Shown here: piece after piece, positions 36,345 through 44,729 of the stretch | Layout: each line of letters opens with the position of its first letter | Position numbering within the stretch: the stretch's first letter is position 1 | Assembly: GCF_011742925.1 (NCBI RefSeq) | Contig: NZ_WAEL01000007.1 | Location: forward strand, 400,596 to 464,595 | Reading direction: 5' to 3' | Source: Fibrivirga algicola | Lineage (GTDB): Bacteria > Bacteroidota > Bacteroidia > Cytophagales > Spirosomataceae | Length of the DNA stretch: 64,000 nt | Position numbers and translations under genes: made by a program | The notes under the pieces: generated by a model | Seen by the model: only the letters and a program-made list of their open reading frames with translations | Told to the model about the DNA's origin: nothing | Database searches by the model: none

Positions 36345-36545
36345 ATGGGCACTACTTACTACCAACAACTCAATGTCGAGAATGTACCAACTTCGATATT
36401 CAACAAGAAACTACAGGCGTTTGCCCTGTATTACCGCTGGCAACGGGCTAGTAACTACTTGTTCGTAGCCAGCCAGATCGTGGAGAGAAACTTGACTGAC
36501 AGCTTTATCAAGTTTGCCGTTCCATCATCAGACAGTAAGAAATAA
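36345..36545 (+). CDS. small protein, function unknown
   Basis: A 66-residue protein beginning MGTTYYQQLNVENVP. It has no signal peptide; a Tyr/Trp-rich central segment (LYYRWQRASNYLF) suggests an amphipathic helix. Codon third positions are GC-rich like neighbouring genes, and a strong terminator follows 70 bases after the stop, both of which favour a real gene in an otherwise gene-poor stretch. There is no recognisable family. Confidence 0.45.
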   Translation: MGTTYYQQLNVENVPTSIFNKKLQAFALYYRWQRASNYLFVASQIVERNLTDSFIKFAVPSSDSKK

Positions 36546-36614
36546 GAAGAGACAGTTTAATCTCTTACCTCGTAAAGCGATTTAAAAATTTTGTTTTAAG
36601 GTGTGGATAAGGTG

Positions 36615-36648
36615 AAAAGCCTACCAGCTCTGCTGGTAGGCTTTTTTT
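36615..36648 (+). terminator. strong terminator after the small ORF
   Basis: AAAAGCCTACCAGC (36615-36628) pairs with GCTGGTAGGCTTTT (36632-36645), loop TCT, followed by more T residues. Confidence 0.88.
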
Positions 36649-37800
36649 GTTAGTACGCCTATCTGTCCTATCGAGGGGGGATGTGCGCAATTATATAAAG
36701 TCTTTATAAAAGTATCCAACGGGAAAGGCGTCGGCAGGAGACATTTGCAGGGTACAAATTAGCGAGGGCAAACCAAGTTTTACCAATGGCAATCGCTCGC
36801 AGAAAGAACTTCGTCTAGATTCAGTGCTCACCTGTTTTTAGGCGATTGCATAACTGAATTTTGGACTCTCATCAGGTAAGACATAGTGCCTCACTTGGTG
36901 CCAGAAAAAGGTCTGCGTTTGTCCCACCTCCTTGGATTCGACCTCGCTACTTTTACGACCAATTAACAACCTTACCCCTCCGTTACTCGTAGGCAACCCA
37001 CTGCTATAACCACCCCTGCCATGGTTAGCAGCCTTTGTGAATTATCTACAGCCAAGAGCCGTCGATGACAGCCATTAGTCAAAAAATAGGCGGTGAGTAG
37101 AGCATTCTTCACGGCATGCTCATCGACGGTAAACTATGCCCCTCCGTATGTCACAGAAGAATGTTCCATCATTGGCATAACGGAAGAGCAGCTAGTGGCT
37201 GGTAAGGCGTAGGAGTGCCTGTGCAAGTATAAAGCACATTCTACATCTATAAATTCCTGAACGTACCTTGTACTTGCAGCCTGAAAATGCAGGGTCAAAA
37301 TTGGGATTGTTTGTATTGCTCACCTGAGCAGGCGGATTCCTGATGCCTCAACTTTTCGAAGCCATCGACGGGAAGCCCGCTTGTTTTACAATAGGCTGGC
37401 TTTTTGGTTAGTATGTGTTATTAGCTCAGGCTGTACTTGGCTAAGCACCAGACTGTAACCCTGGCGTTCGTACTAATACTGGCGGTTAGACTCCGTCTAT
37501 CCCCACACTATTTGTCCGGTATGCGCTACGGTTAGGCTGCAGACTGCAACCCTACTTTTAGTCAGAACGCTGGGGCACCAAACTGCTGAGATATAGCGCC
37601 TGAATCGTTTAGGATGGACCAGAAACGTTCGGTGTAAACCAGTACGTAGTCGCCAGCGTTTTTTCATTGACTCATAGCGAGTCATACTTTATAAATGACC
37701 AAGCTTGATATGCTCTGCGATCGGGCTTCTTTGTGGGCTAGGGCTACGGGCGAGGCAAATAAAAAAGCCGCTACGAATAAACGTAACGGCTTGAATTTTA
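36649..37800. other. gene-poor region with decayed coding remnants
   Basis: More than 1.1 kb without an intact gene. GC content is like coding DNA, unlike the AT-rich gap before gapA, and fragmentary frames appear on the minus strand (see 36838-37041), so part of this may be a degraded gene. No terminal inverted repeats of an insertion sequence were recognised. Confidence 0.45.
36838..37041 (-). pseudogene. possible C-terminal remnant of a lost gene
   Basis: The minus strand is open for 67 codons without a usable start, bounded upstream by TAA (complement of 37042-37044) and ending at 36838. Its end reads TFFWHQVRHYVLPDESPKF and looks protein-like. In the adjacent frame upstream (about 37045-37230) two more open stretches continue with an in-frame stop. 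This is the pattern of a degraded gene, but the family is not recognised and chance cannot be ruled out. Confidence 0.28.
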
Positions 37801-37801
37801 G

Positions 37802-37874
<73 letters not shown>

Positions 37875-37916
37875 TTTTTCTTTTCGCTATGGCTATGCTT
37901 CCTGCGAATCGTGATA

Positions 37917-37947
37917 CAAAAGTAGGCGTTTCAGAGTATTTCTGCAA
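37917..37947 (-). promoter_or_regulatory. tRNA-Thr promoter
   Basis: On the minus strand TTG (complement of 37945-37947), a 20-base spacer, then TACTTTTG (complement of 37917-37924), exactly the TTG-N20-TAnnTTTG form, 43 bases before the tRNA. Confidence 0.75.
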
Positions 37948-37960
37948 GCGTTCGACGCAA

Positions 37961-37999
37961 AAAAAAGAGCAACTAATTTAACATTAGTTGCTCTTTTTT
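37961..37999. terminator. bidirectional terminator downstream of the DUF349 gene
   Basis: A perfect 17-bp stem (37961-37977 with 37983-37999), AAAAAAGAGC... against ...GCTCTTTTTT, loop TTAAC. It ends the DUF349 transcript 18 bases after its stop. Confidence 0.88.
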
Positions 38000-38016
38000 A
38001 TAACTAGCTGATTGTC

Positions 38017-40446
38017 TTACTCCTGATTCCGGAGCTGCTCAATCTGACGTTGTGCATCAGCAATTTTTTTCTCAATATCAGCCCGTAACTGATCGGCGTT
38101 CTTCGACCGAGCGAAAAACTCGATGTTATTTTGGTAGGTCGCAATGTCATTCTCAAGCGAAGAGATCCGCCGACGGGTTTCGCTGCCACTTCCTTCACTA
38201 CTCCGGCGGTAGGCGGCGTAATCGCCACTGTCGCGATAACCACCACTATCGCGGCCGCCATCACGACCTCCATGGAACCCACCTCCTTCACGGGGGCCTC
38301 TATCGCGGCGAGGGGCTGCCCCTTCGCCACCGCCCTGCCGAGGTCCACGGTTACCGCCATCGCGCGATCCACGATCACCACGGGGAGCGTCTGAACGCGC
38401 GCCACGGTCACCGCGAGGACCACCAAACCGAGACACTTCGGCTTCATTATCCTGAATAGCCCGTTCTTTCTCCGTTGTCGATAGCGCACCATTGGCACGT
38501 ACCAGCGCGTTGATAGCTGCTATGTAACCTTTCTGGATGCGCTCCTTATCTTTTTTGGGTACAAATCCAATGCTGTTCCACTCCTCTTTAAAGGCGTTTA
38601 ACTGCGACAGGTCAGCACTTTGCGTAGCTGATGCTTCGATCCGGGCAATCAAGTCTTCCTTTTTACTCAGGTTAGCCTCGAACTCACGGTCGGTATCTTG
38701 ATTACGGTTACGCTTTTTGTCGAAGAACGCGTCGCACGCCGCTTTGAAACGCTCAAAAATGCTGTTCTTCTGTTTCTCAGGTACCTGGCCAATATTCTTC
38801 CACTGACGCTGAAACTCGATGACACGCTGGGTAGCATCAGCTGACTCGTCGCCAGCGGCTAGAATCGCCTCAACCTGCTCACACAGGTCCGTTTTCGCTT
38901 TCAAATTCTCTTCACGCTTACTTTCCAGCTGACGGAAAAACTCGCCTTTGTTGGCAAAGAATGTTTTCAGCGCGGCCCAGAATTTCTTGCTAAGCTCTTT
39001 GCCTTCTTCACGAGGCATTGGCCCTTTAATGGCATTCCAGCGGTCCTGAATTGCCATGACCTCTTTGGTCTTGTCGTTCCAGTCATTGATACCCGACGAT
39101 GTGAACGAAGTAAGTGGAACCAGTTCCTCGTAAATCTTCGATTTCTCTTCGTAGAGTTGCGATGATTCTTTCCGGTTCTCTTCATTCTGACCGCGACGCT
39201 TCTCATAAAGGGCATCAAGTGCCACTTTCATCCGCTGCCAGAGCACTTCCTGCTCGGCTTTTGGGGCAGGACCAATGTGCTTATATTCTTCAAACAGCGC
39301 GTTGGCATCGTCGATTGTCTGGCGCGTAACGTCTTTTTCAGCGTACGCTTTCACCATAGCCTCAACCTTGTCAATCACCTCCGCTTTTTGAGTCGCGTTC
39401 TTCTTACGATCCAGCTCTTTTAGCTCGAAATAAATATTCCGGTTGCTGTAATAGCGATCAACCAGGGCATGATAAGTAGCCCAGAGTGTTGCATTGTGTG
39501 GCGAGTTGATATTACCAGCGGCTTTCCACTCATCCTGAATGGCCTTGAATCCATTCCAACTCGTTTTGGCATCTCCAGCGTTCGATTCATCTGACTCAAC
39601 CAATTCACGGAGTCGGCGAAGTAGATCTGTCTTAGCGTTGAAGTTCGAATCTTTCGCTTTATCGAGCGTTTGGAAGTACGTGTTTTTCTGCGACTTAATC
39701 TGCTTGTACAGGTCTTCGTAGCGAATAGCCAGGTCATCGGTTCGGAACTGGAATCCTTCTTCGGCACCAGTATCTTCAACGTATTTGGCAAGTGCAGCCT
39801 GACGTTCAGTCCGTTTCAACTGATCCATCACCGGCTTGGTCTGCTTCAACACATCATCGGCCTGACGGAACAAACCAGGAGCCACAGTCTCGGCCTTTAA
39901 GCCATTCAGGGTCTGATCGAGCACGTCAACCAACTCCTGCTTTGAGTAGTTGCTATAATCAACGGCGGGTTGAGCGGGGGCTTCTTCAGCCTCACCAGTC
40001 TCTACCTCGCCATAATTTGCTTCGGTAACTTCAGCCGCCACCGTCGGTTCCTCTTCTCCCGATGTAGTCTCTGGCAGACCAGCCTGGGCAGGGTCATCCA
40101 CGGGTAGCGCTTCTGTAGCAGGTTCGTCACTAGCAGCGGGCGCATCGGCTACAGCTAGTTCAGGGCTATCAGACTCAGCGGCTTCGCTGGTGGCTGTTGT
40201 AAGCACTGTATCAGTCACGTCGGCAGTTGGCTGTTCGGCAGCGGGCTCTGCTACCGCCTCGTCAGCAACCGCATGGGTGGGCTGTTCGGCGATAGGGGCT
40301 TCGGCTGTCGGAGGCACAGTGGCTTCGTCAGTTTCCGATACGGGCGTTGAAGCGACCTCATCGGTCGCCGTAGTCGTTTCCGGCTGGTGGTTGTCAGGCT
40401 GGCTCACTTCCTCAGGCCGGTCGATTTGCTGTTCTTCGTTTGTCAT
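38017..40446 (-). CDS. DUF349 protein with RG-rich linker
   Basis: From the ATG at 40446 the 809-residue protein has an acidic Ala/Glu/Thr/Pro-rich disordered N-terminus (residues 1-165), five DUF349 helical repeats (about 170-640, each with a W-x-x-I/A-G and F-x-A-A/C-x-A-F/L pattern such as FQRQWKNIGQVPEKQK), an Arg-Gly-Asp-Gly-rich stretch (about 670-740, repeated R-G and R-D-G/G-P-R), and a C-terminal coiled coil (LENDIATYQNNIEFFARSK). RG-rich linkers often bind RNA. DUF349 proteins lack a proven biochemical role. The frame extends upstream to 40494 but without support; MTNEEQQ is the better start. It is monocistronic. Confidence 0.88.
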   Translation of the reverse strand: MTNEEQQIDRPEEVSQPDNHQPETTTATDEVASTPVSETDEATVPPTAEAPIAEQPTHAVADEAVAEPAAEQPTADVTDTVLTTATSEAAESDSPELAVADAPAASDEPATEALPVDDPAQAGLPETTSGEEEPTVAAEVTEANYGEVETGEAEEAPAQPAVDYSNYSKQELVDVLDQTLNGLKAETVAPGLFRQADDVLKQTKPVMDQLKRTERQAALAKYVEDTGAEEGFQFRTDDLAIRYEDLYKQIKSQKNTYFQTLDKAKDSNFNAKTDLLRRLRELVESDESNAGDAKTSWNGFKAIQDEWKAAGNINSPHNATLWATYHALVDRYYSNRNIYFELKELDRKKNATQKAEVIDKVEAMVKAYAEKDVTRQTIDDANALFEEYKHIGPAPKAEQEVLWQRMKVALDALYEKRRGQNEENRKESSQLYEEKSKIYEELVPLTSFTSSGINDWNDKTKEVMAIQDRWNAIKGPMPREEGKELSKKFWAALKTFFANKGEFFRQLESKREENLKAKTDLCEQVEAILAAGDESADATQRVIEFQRQWKNIGQVPEKQKNSIFERFKAACDAFFDKKRNRNQDTDREFEANLSKKEDLIARIEASATQSADLSQLNAFKEEWNSIGFVPKKDKERIQKGYIAAINALVRANGALSTTEKERAIQDNEAEVSRFGGPRGDRGARSDAPRGDRGSRDGGNRGPRQGGGEGAAPRRDRGPREGGGFHGGRDGGRDSGGYRDSGDYAAYRRSSEGSGSETRRRISSLENDIATYQNNIEFFARSKNADQLRADIEKKIADAQRQIEQLRNQE

Positions 40447-40463
40447 GTTGGTTACGCACCAAT

Positions 40464-40479
40464 TACTTTTGCAAAAGTA
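40464..40479 (-). promoter_or_regulatory. palindromic -7 region of the DUF349 promoter
   Basis: TACTTTTGCAAAAGTA is a perfect 16-base palindrome; on the minus strand its TACTTTTG is an exact TAnnTTTG -7 element 26 bases before the ATG. No -33 at the standard distance. Confidence 0.5.
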
Positions 40480-41230
40480 CACAAACGGAACCAAAACTGC
40501 TTATTCTTTTAGTAAGCCGCATTTTGACCATTTGTATGTGGGGCGCGAAAGCTTTTTCTTCGTCTAATTTCGCGCTTTGTTTCAGTCATGTTTTAGCCTC
40601 GGTTCAGTAAAACGAACGTACCTGAACACAACTAAAACACCTGAACAATGCTAACTGCCCAGGCGTTTTTTATGTTCACCAATTGGGCTACAAATTCACG
40701 GACGGAGCCATACTAAACTCAGGGCGGATGCGCCCTAAGTCAGTAGTAAACGTTGGCTGGCTGACCTTCCTTGTATGCGGGTGTATAGGTCAATGTATTT
40801 CATTTTACCTGACCCATGTACCCTTTCTGAACTCTTCCCATCAGGTACCTTGTCGAAAAGAATGGTGGTTGCGCTGAGGAATACACACATAGAGAATCTA
40901 CGTCGTAGGGGTCAAACTACCATATGACAGTAGCCATTTAGATCATGCTGACCTCCAAACAATCTAAATAAACTGACTGCACCCTATCTTTCAGTAATTG
41001 GCCATACGTATTTAAGGATTCCCGTTCTTGGCATGGAGCCAGTTTCTAATTAGTTACGATCTGTTTCTTCACCTAACGGTGCTAATCCAGAACGGAACCA
41101 ATTAAACAAGACAACCCTTTGCCCTATACCTGAGAGTTGATACTCTCGTACCGTACCTTAATACAGGCAGCAATGAACAGCCGTGGCATCTGCACAGCTA
41201 GCTCATACATTGCCCTTGCGCACACTCATT
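40480..41230. other. 750-base region between the DUF349 gene and pdxH
   Basis: No convincing gene. A weak hairpin with a T-run lies at 40638-40671 (AACACCTG against CAGGCGTT). One ACGTACCTG word is at 40616-40624. The rest holds no recognised structure. Confidence 0.45.
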
Positions 41231-41872
41231 ATGACAGTTCCGATTGCCGATTTGCGTAAAGATTACACGCTAAATGGTCTGGATAAGACCGATGTTTTGC
41301 CCGATCCGATTGCTCAGTTTCAGCAGTGGTTCGACGCCGCACTTGCCGCTGGCGTTCATGAGCCAAATGCAATGCATTTGGCAACAATAAACGCCCAGGG
41401 GCGGCCAGAAGGTCGTATCGTACTTGTAAAAGGGATTGATGCAACCGGCTTCTCATTCTATACGAATTACAATAGCCAAAAGGCTGCGTCGCTGGCGGTG
41501 CATCCAGTGGCGTCGCTTACCTTTTTTTGGCCTGAGCTGGAGCGTCAGGTGCGGATTGAGGGCCAGGTAGAAAAGGTCTCGGAAGCTGAATCAGACACTT
41601 ATTTCAACAGTCGCCCACGCGGTAGTCAGCTTGGCGCTTGGGTGTCGCAGCAGAGCGAAGTTATTTCAGGACGTGATGTGCTCACTGCGCAGCAGGAAAC
41701 GTTTGAGGCTCAGTTTGCGGGGAAACCAATTCCCCGTCCCCCACATTGGGGTGGGTTCAGGGTCATCCCGGATAGCATTGAGTTTTGGCAGGGGCGCCCA
41801 AGCCGCCTGCACGACCGGATTCGCTACCGCCTTGAGGCAGGTACGTGGCAGATCGAACGGGTTTCGCCCTAG
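41231..41872 (+). CDS. pdxH: pyridoxamine 5'-phosphate oxidase
   Basis: PdxH oxidises pyridoxamine- or pyridoxine-5'-phosphate to pyridoxal phosphate with FMN and O2. From the ATG at 41231 the product has 213 residues, the normal length, starting with the M-T-V-P-I-A-D-L-R-K-D-Y consensus of this family. Seen motifs are GRIVLVKGID, FYTNYNSQKA, FNSRPRGSQLGAWVSQQS and the signature EFWQGRPSRLHDRIRYR. The frame extends to 41183 without support. Its stop is two bases before a 40-bp-arm inverted repeat that separates it from the convergent bshB1. Confidence 0.95.
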   Translation: MTVPIADLRKDYTLNGLDKTDVLPDPIAQFQQWFDAALAAGVHEPNAMHLATINAQGRPEGRIVLVKGIDATGFSFYTNYNSQKAASLAVHPVASLTFFWPELERQVRIEGQVEKVSEAESDTYFNSRPRGSQLGAWVSQQSEVISGRDVLTAQQETFEAQFAGKPIPRPPHWGGFRVIPDSIEFWQGRPSRLHDRIRYRLEAGTWQIERVSP

Positions 41873-41874
41873 AG

Positions 41875-41962
41875 TAAGGAATCTATAACAACGAGTGAAC
41901 AGACAGATAGCAGGGTTATGAACCTGCTATCTGTCTGTTCACTCGTTGTTATAGATTCCTTA
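41875..41962. repeat. perfect inverted repeat with 40-bp arms
   Basis: Bases 41875-41914 are the exact complement of 41923-41962, with an 8-base loop GTTATGAA. The right arm ends in the bshB1 stop codon, and the left starts 3 bases after the pdxH stop. The stem has no T-run, so it is unlike an ordinary terminator, though it could act as one in both directions. Confidence 0.95.
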
Positions 41963-42682
41963 TTTGAGATCAAACAAATTCGCCACCCCCAGCATCCGTT
42001 TGCTGATGAATCCTTCACCAAACTCAACGTTAATCATGTGCCCCTGATCGCGGGTACGTGATTCCAGAAACTTCATAAACGGCTCCCCAGATATATAACT
42101 CTGCGGATCGGGGCTTTCAGGATTAAAGAACTGACTTTTGTAAGCCTTGATAGCTTCCAGTTTCTGCTCCCAGTATGGCGTTATATCAACGACAAAATCA
42201 GGCATGAGCGAACGGTCCTGTATAAAGTAATAAACGTAGCCGGGCCGATGCGCTACCTGTAATTCCCCGGTAATGGGGTCGGTAGTCTGAATCTGACGAA
42301 GGCCACTATAAAAGCAGGCATCCGTGACCAGCTCTGCCGCACGGCCGTGATCGGGGTGGCGATCTTCGACGGTGTTTGTCAATACAATGGATGGCTGGTA
42401 GTGCCGAATCCAGGCAATAAGAGTCCGTTGGTGTTCTTCATCGTTCCGGAAGAAACCGTCTCTGAAGCCCATGTTCTGGCGATCCGTCAACCGCATGATT
42501 CGCGCTCCTTCAGCGGCTTCCTGCAATCGAATTTCAGCGCTCCCCCTTGTGCCAAGCTCCCCCTGGGTCAGGTCGATTACAGCGACTGTTTTACCCTGGT
42601 CTACCAGCGATAATACCGTTCCGGCACTCGTCATCTCTACATCGTCGGGGTGGGCCGCAATGCACAATACGTCAACTTTCAT
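41960..42682 (-). CDS. bshB1: bacillithiol biosynthesis deacetylase
   Basis: BshB1 removes acetyl from GlcNAc-malate to give GlcN-malate, the second step of bacillithiol synthesis, as a zinc enzyme of the LmbE/PIG-L family. From the ATG at 42682 the product has 240 residues. The zinc motif AAHPDDVEM (His11, Asp13, Asp14) and the second motif HPDHGRAAEL are intact. MKVDVLCIAAHPDD is the family's typical start, so the longer frame to 42766 is not used. bshA and bshC are not in the window. A long inverted repeat lies between it and the upstream menB. Confidence 0.92.
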   Translation of the reverse strand: MKVDVLCIAAHPDDVEMTSAGTVLSLVDQGKTVAVIDLTQGELGTRGSAEIRLQEAAEGARIMRLTDRQNMGFRDGFFRNDEEHQRTLIAWIRHYQPSIVLTNTVEDRHPDHGRAAELVTDACFYSGLRQIQTTDPITGELQVAHRPGYVYYFIQDRSLMPDFVVDITPYWEQKLEAIKAYKSQFFNPESPDPQSYISGEPFMKFLESRTRDQGHMINVEFGEGFISKRMLGVANLFDLK

Positions 42683-42690
42683 AAAAAGAA

Positions 42691-42774
42691 AGTTTGGCGT
42701 GTATGGGTTTTGGGTTGATGTTGCGATGCAAGTAAGCATCGCAACATCAACCCAAAACCCATACACGCCAAACT
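42691..42774. repeat. perfect inverted repeat with 39-bp arms
   Basis: Bases 42691-42729 are the exact complement of 42736-42774, with loop AAGTAA. It fills the space between menB and bshB1, which run in the same direction. It shares no sequence with the repeat at 41875. Confidence 0.95.
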
Positions 42775-42778
42775 ACTG

Positions 42779-43600
42779 TTAAGGGAATTTTGGAAACTTG
42801 CTGAAATCGGGTTTACGCTTTTCGAGGAAAGCATTCTTTCCTTCTTTAGCTTCGTCCGACAAATAATAAAGCAGTGTAGCATCACCGGCCAATTGCTGAA
42901 TCCCGGCCTGACCGTCGAGCTCCGCGTTGAACGATGCTTTCAGCATACGGAGTGCAATTGGACTTTTTTCCAGAATTTTCTGACACCAGGCTACGGTGGT
43001 CTCTTCCAGTTTGTCCAGCGGAACAACTTTGTTGACCAACCCCATGTCTAAAGCTTCCTGAGCATTGTATTGATCGCAAAGGAACCAAATCTCCCGGGCT
43101 TTTTTCTGACCAACAACCCGCGCCAGGTAAGAGGCACCAAACCCGCCGTCGAATGAGCCGACGTTTGGTCCTGTCTGGCCAAAGCGGGCATTTTCAGCGG
43201 CAATAGTTAAGTCACAGACGACGTGCAGCACGTGGCCACCGCCAATGGCGTACCCAGCCACCATAGCGACTACCGGTTTCGAGCTGCGTCGAATCTGCAT
43301 TTGTAAATCCAGCACGTTAAGGCGCGGCACGGCATCTTCGCCAATGTAGCCGCCATGTCCCCGTACCGACTGGTCACCGCCACTGCAAAATGCGTCGGGG
43401 CCTTCGCCAGTTAATATAATTACGCCGATGCGCTCATCCTGCCGGGCAATTTCCATCGCCTCCGACATTTCTTTGACCGTCAAAGGTGTAAATGCGTTGC
43501 GCTTGTGTGGCCGATTGATGGTGATCTTAGCGATACCCTCAAAGTGATCAAACTTAATCTCGCGGTACTCGCGGATCGGTTGCCAGTTATATGTGCTCAT
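42779..43600 (-). CDS. menB: 1,4-dihydroxy-2-naphthoyl-CoA synthase
   Basis: MenB closes the naphthoquinone ring of menaquinone from O-succinylbenzoyl-CoA. The 273-residue crotonase-fold product has the usual N-terminal [20 protein letters not shown], the oxyanion [17 protein letters not shown], the MenB-specific [21 protein letters not shown], and the catalytic Ser-Asp loop [18 protein letters not shown]. The C-terminal helix ([21 protein letters not shown]) is a MenB hallmark. It follows DUF2452 on the same strand; menE lies close by on the other. Confidence 0.95.
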   Translation of the reverse strand: MSTYNWQPIREYREIKFDHFEGIAKITINRPHKRNAFTPLTVKEMSEAMEIARQDERIGVIILTGEGPDAFCSGGDQSVRGHGGYIGEDAVPRLNVLDLQMQIRRSSKPVVAMVAGYAIGGGHVLHVVCDLTIAAENARFGQTGPNVGSFDGGFGASYLARVVGQKKAREIWFLCDQYNAQEALDMGLVNKVVPLDKLEETTVAWCQKILEKSPIALRMLKASFNAELDGQAGIQQLAGDATLLYYLSDEAKEGKNAFLEKRKPDFSKFPKFP

Positions 43601-43610
43601 GTTGTGAATG

Positions 43611-43698
43611 AGTGACTGACTGCCTGATTATACATGACTGTCCAGCAAGCTGGCATAAGTGAAGCGTAGTCAGTCAGCTAATCAAGCAGTTAGTCACT
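43611..43698. repeat. imperfect inverted repeat before menB
   Basis: Bases 43611-43630 pair with 43679-43698 over 20 bp with two mismatches (arm AGTGACTGACTGCCTGATTA), with a weaker inner stem. It lies between the DUF2452 gene and menB, and its right arm covers the DUF2452 stop. Confidence 0.6.
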
Positions 43699-44145
43699 AA
43701 ATTGTACTTCGTGATAAGTAACGTCCCAGGTATGGTCGGCAAGCATGCGAACGGTAGCCACGCAGCGTTCAAAAGGAAATTTGCGGCCCCATTCGTGCGG
43801 CGCAATCATTGACAGGGCGTCGGAACCGTTTTTGCGGAGGTAAAAGTAGTAGGTATGACCAATAACGGGCTCGAAGCTCATTTGCGCACTGTAAATCCGC
43901 TCCGATACTTCAACTCGGTTACGAATAGCCGTGGCTTGTTCGGCGAGCAGTTGCATCTGTTTATACAATTGCGCGATCTGCATGTCGGTTTGCTCACGCA
44001 TAGCCGCCACGGCACGGCCGGTTATTTTGCCTTTGTCTTCCGGCCGAATGATCGCTCCACCCGCCGTGTGCGCGTATTCAAGCAGTCCGGGCCGATCCGT
44101 CACTTTATCGGGCGAAATCGGATTGACGATTTTGGCTTCTTCCAT
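43690..44145 (-). CDS. DUF2452-family protein
   Basis: The 151-residue product fits DUF2452 across its length: an N-terminal INPISPDKVTDRPGLLEYAHTAGGAI segment, a helical region (MREQTDMQIAQLYKQMQLLAEQATAIRNRV), and a beta-rich end with GHTYYFYLRKNGSDALSMIAPHEWG and an F-E-R-C-V-A-T-V-R-M-L-A-D-H-T-W-D-V strand. It has no signal peptide, no catalytic motif and no known function. The order DUF2452-menB on one strand, with Rieske-menE divergent, hints at a link with quinone metabolism, which is inference only. Confidence 0.88.
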   Translation of the reverse strand: MEEAKIVNPISPDKVTDRPGLLEYAHTAGGAIIRPEDKGKITGRAVAAMREQTDMQIAQLYKQMQLLAEQATAIRNRVEVSERIYSAQMSFEPVIGHTYYFYLRKNGSDALSMIAPHEWGRKFPFERCVATVRMLADHTWDVTYHEVQFSD

Positions 44146-44229
44146 ACTGTGTTAGTAACCACCTGTCTGTGGGATTGTTCGGGCGGTGTTGCTGATAAAG
44201 TCAGACCGTTCAGATACGGTTTTATGCCA

Positions 44230-44246
44230 CAAAAGTACTTAATTTG
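44230..44246. promoter_or_regulatory. overlapping divergent -7 elements
   Basis: The complement of 44230-44237 is TACTTTTG, an exact -7 element for the DUF2452-menB unit. Directly beside it TTAATTTG (44239-44246) is one mismatch from a plus-strand -7 element for the Rieske-menE unit. Confidence 0.45.
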
Positions 44247-44269
44247 GGTATCATCCCGACGCCAGTATT

Positions 44270-44728
44270 ATGGAAAATCCACTTGCTCCCACACCTGCCA
44301 CCATCCTGACACGCACTGATTTTGTGCGACTGGTTGGTACAAGCATTGGCCTTATAGCCTTCACCAACTGTATAGCTGCCTGCGGTACAGACGGCGGTGA
44401 CCCTGCCCCCGCCGCCACGGTCGATTTTACGGTGAACTGGGCCAACAGTCCCTACAGCAATCTACAAACAAAGGGTGGGTACGTTGTTGAACAGAATGTG
44501 ATCGTTGCCCAGACGCTGACGGGCGAGTTTATCGCGGTATCGTCGATCTGTACGCACGACAGGAATGCGCTGGTGTTTCAGGGAACTAATAACCGGTTCT
44601 ACTGCCCCGCCCATATGTCGATGTTCAGTACCTCGGGCGCCGTAATTAACGGTCCGGCTTCCGTTGCCTTAAAAACTTACACCGTAACCGTCAACCAAAC
44701 CACCGGCGAGATTCGGGTGAAGGGATAA
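44270..44728 (+). CDS. Rieske [2Fe-2S] lipoprotein or membrane-anchored protein
   Basis: The 152-residue protein has an N-terminal hydrophobic segment (residues 19-37) ending in IAAC (possible lipobox, Cys38), then a Rieske domain with Cys94 and His96 (SICTHDRNAL) and Cys112 and His115 (FYCPAHMSMF), the four cluster ligands. The disulfide cysteines of cytochrome bc1-type Rieske proteins are absent, as in low-potential ferredoxin-like forms. Its stop is one base before the menE start, so the two are coupled. Role unknown; electron transfer near the menaquinone pool is plausible. Confidence 0.88.
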   Translation: MENPLAPTPATILTRTDFVRLVGTSIGLIAFTNCIAACGTDGGDPAPAATVDFTVNWANSPYSNLQTKGGYVVEQNVIVAQTLTGEFIAVSSICTHDRNALVFQGTNNRFYCPAHMSMFSTSGAVINGPASVALKTYTVTVNQTTGEIRVKG

Positions 44729-44729
44729 T

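Noticed and set aside
38052..38498. Long open frames on both strands over the RG-rich part of the DUF349 gene
   Set aside because: They arise from the low-complexity Arg/Gly codons; the DUF349 frame is continuous and has domains.
40683..40877. 64-codon frame between the DUF349 gene and pdxH
   Set aside because: No promoter or family feature; length is what chance allows and the sequence has no coding third-position pattern.
41875..42774. Possible insertion sequence bounded by the two long inverted repeats
   Set aside because: The two repeats are unrelated in sequence and the DNA between them is the intact bshB1 gene, so they are not the ends of one element.
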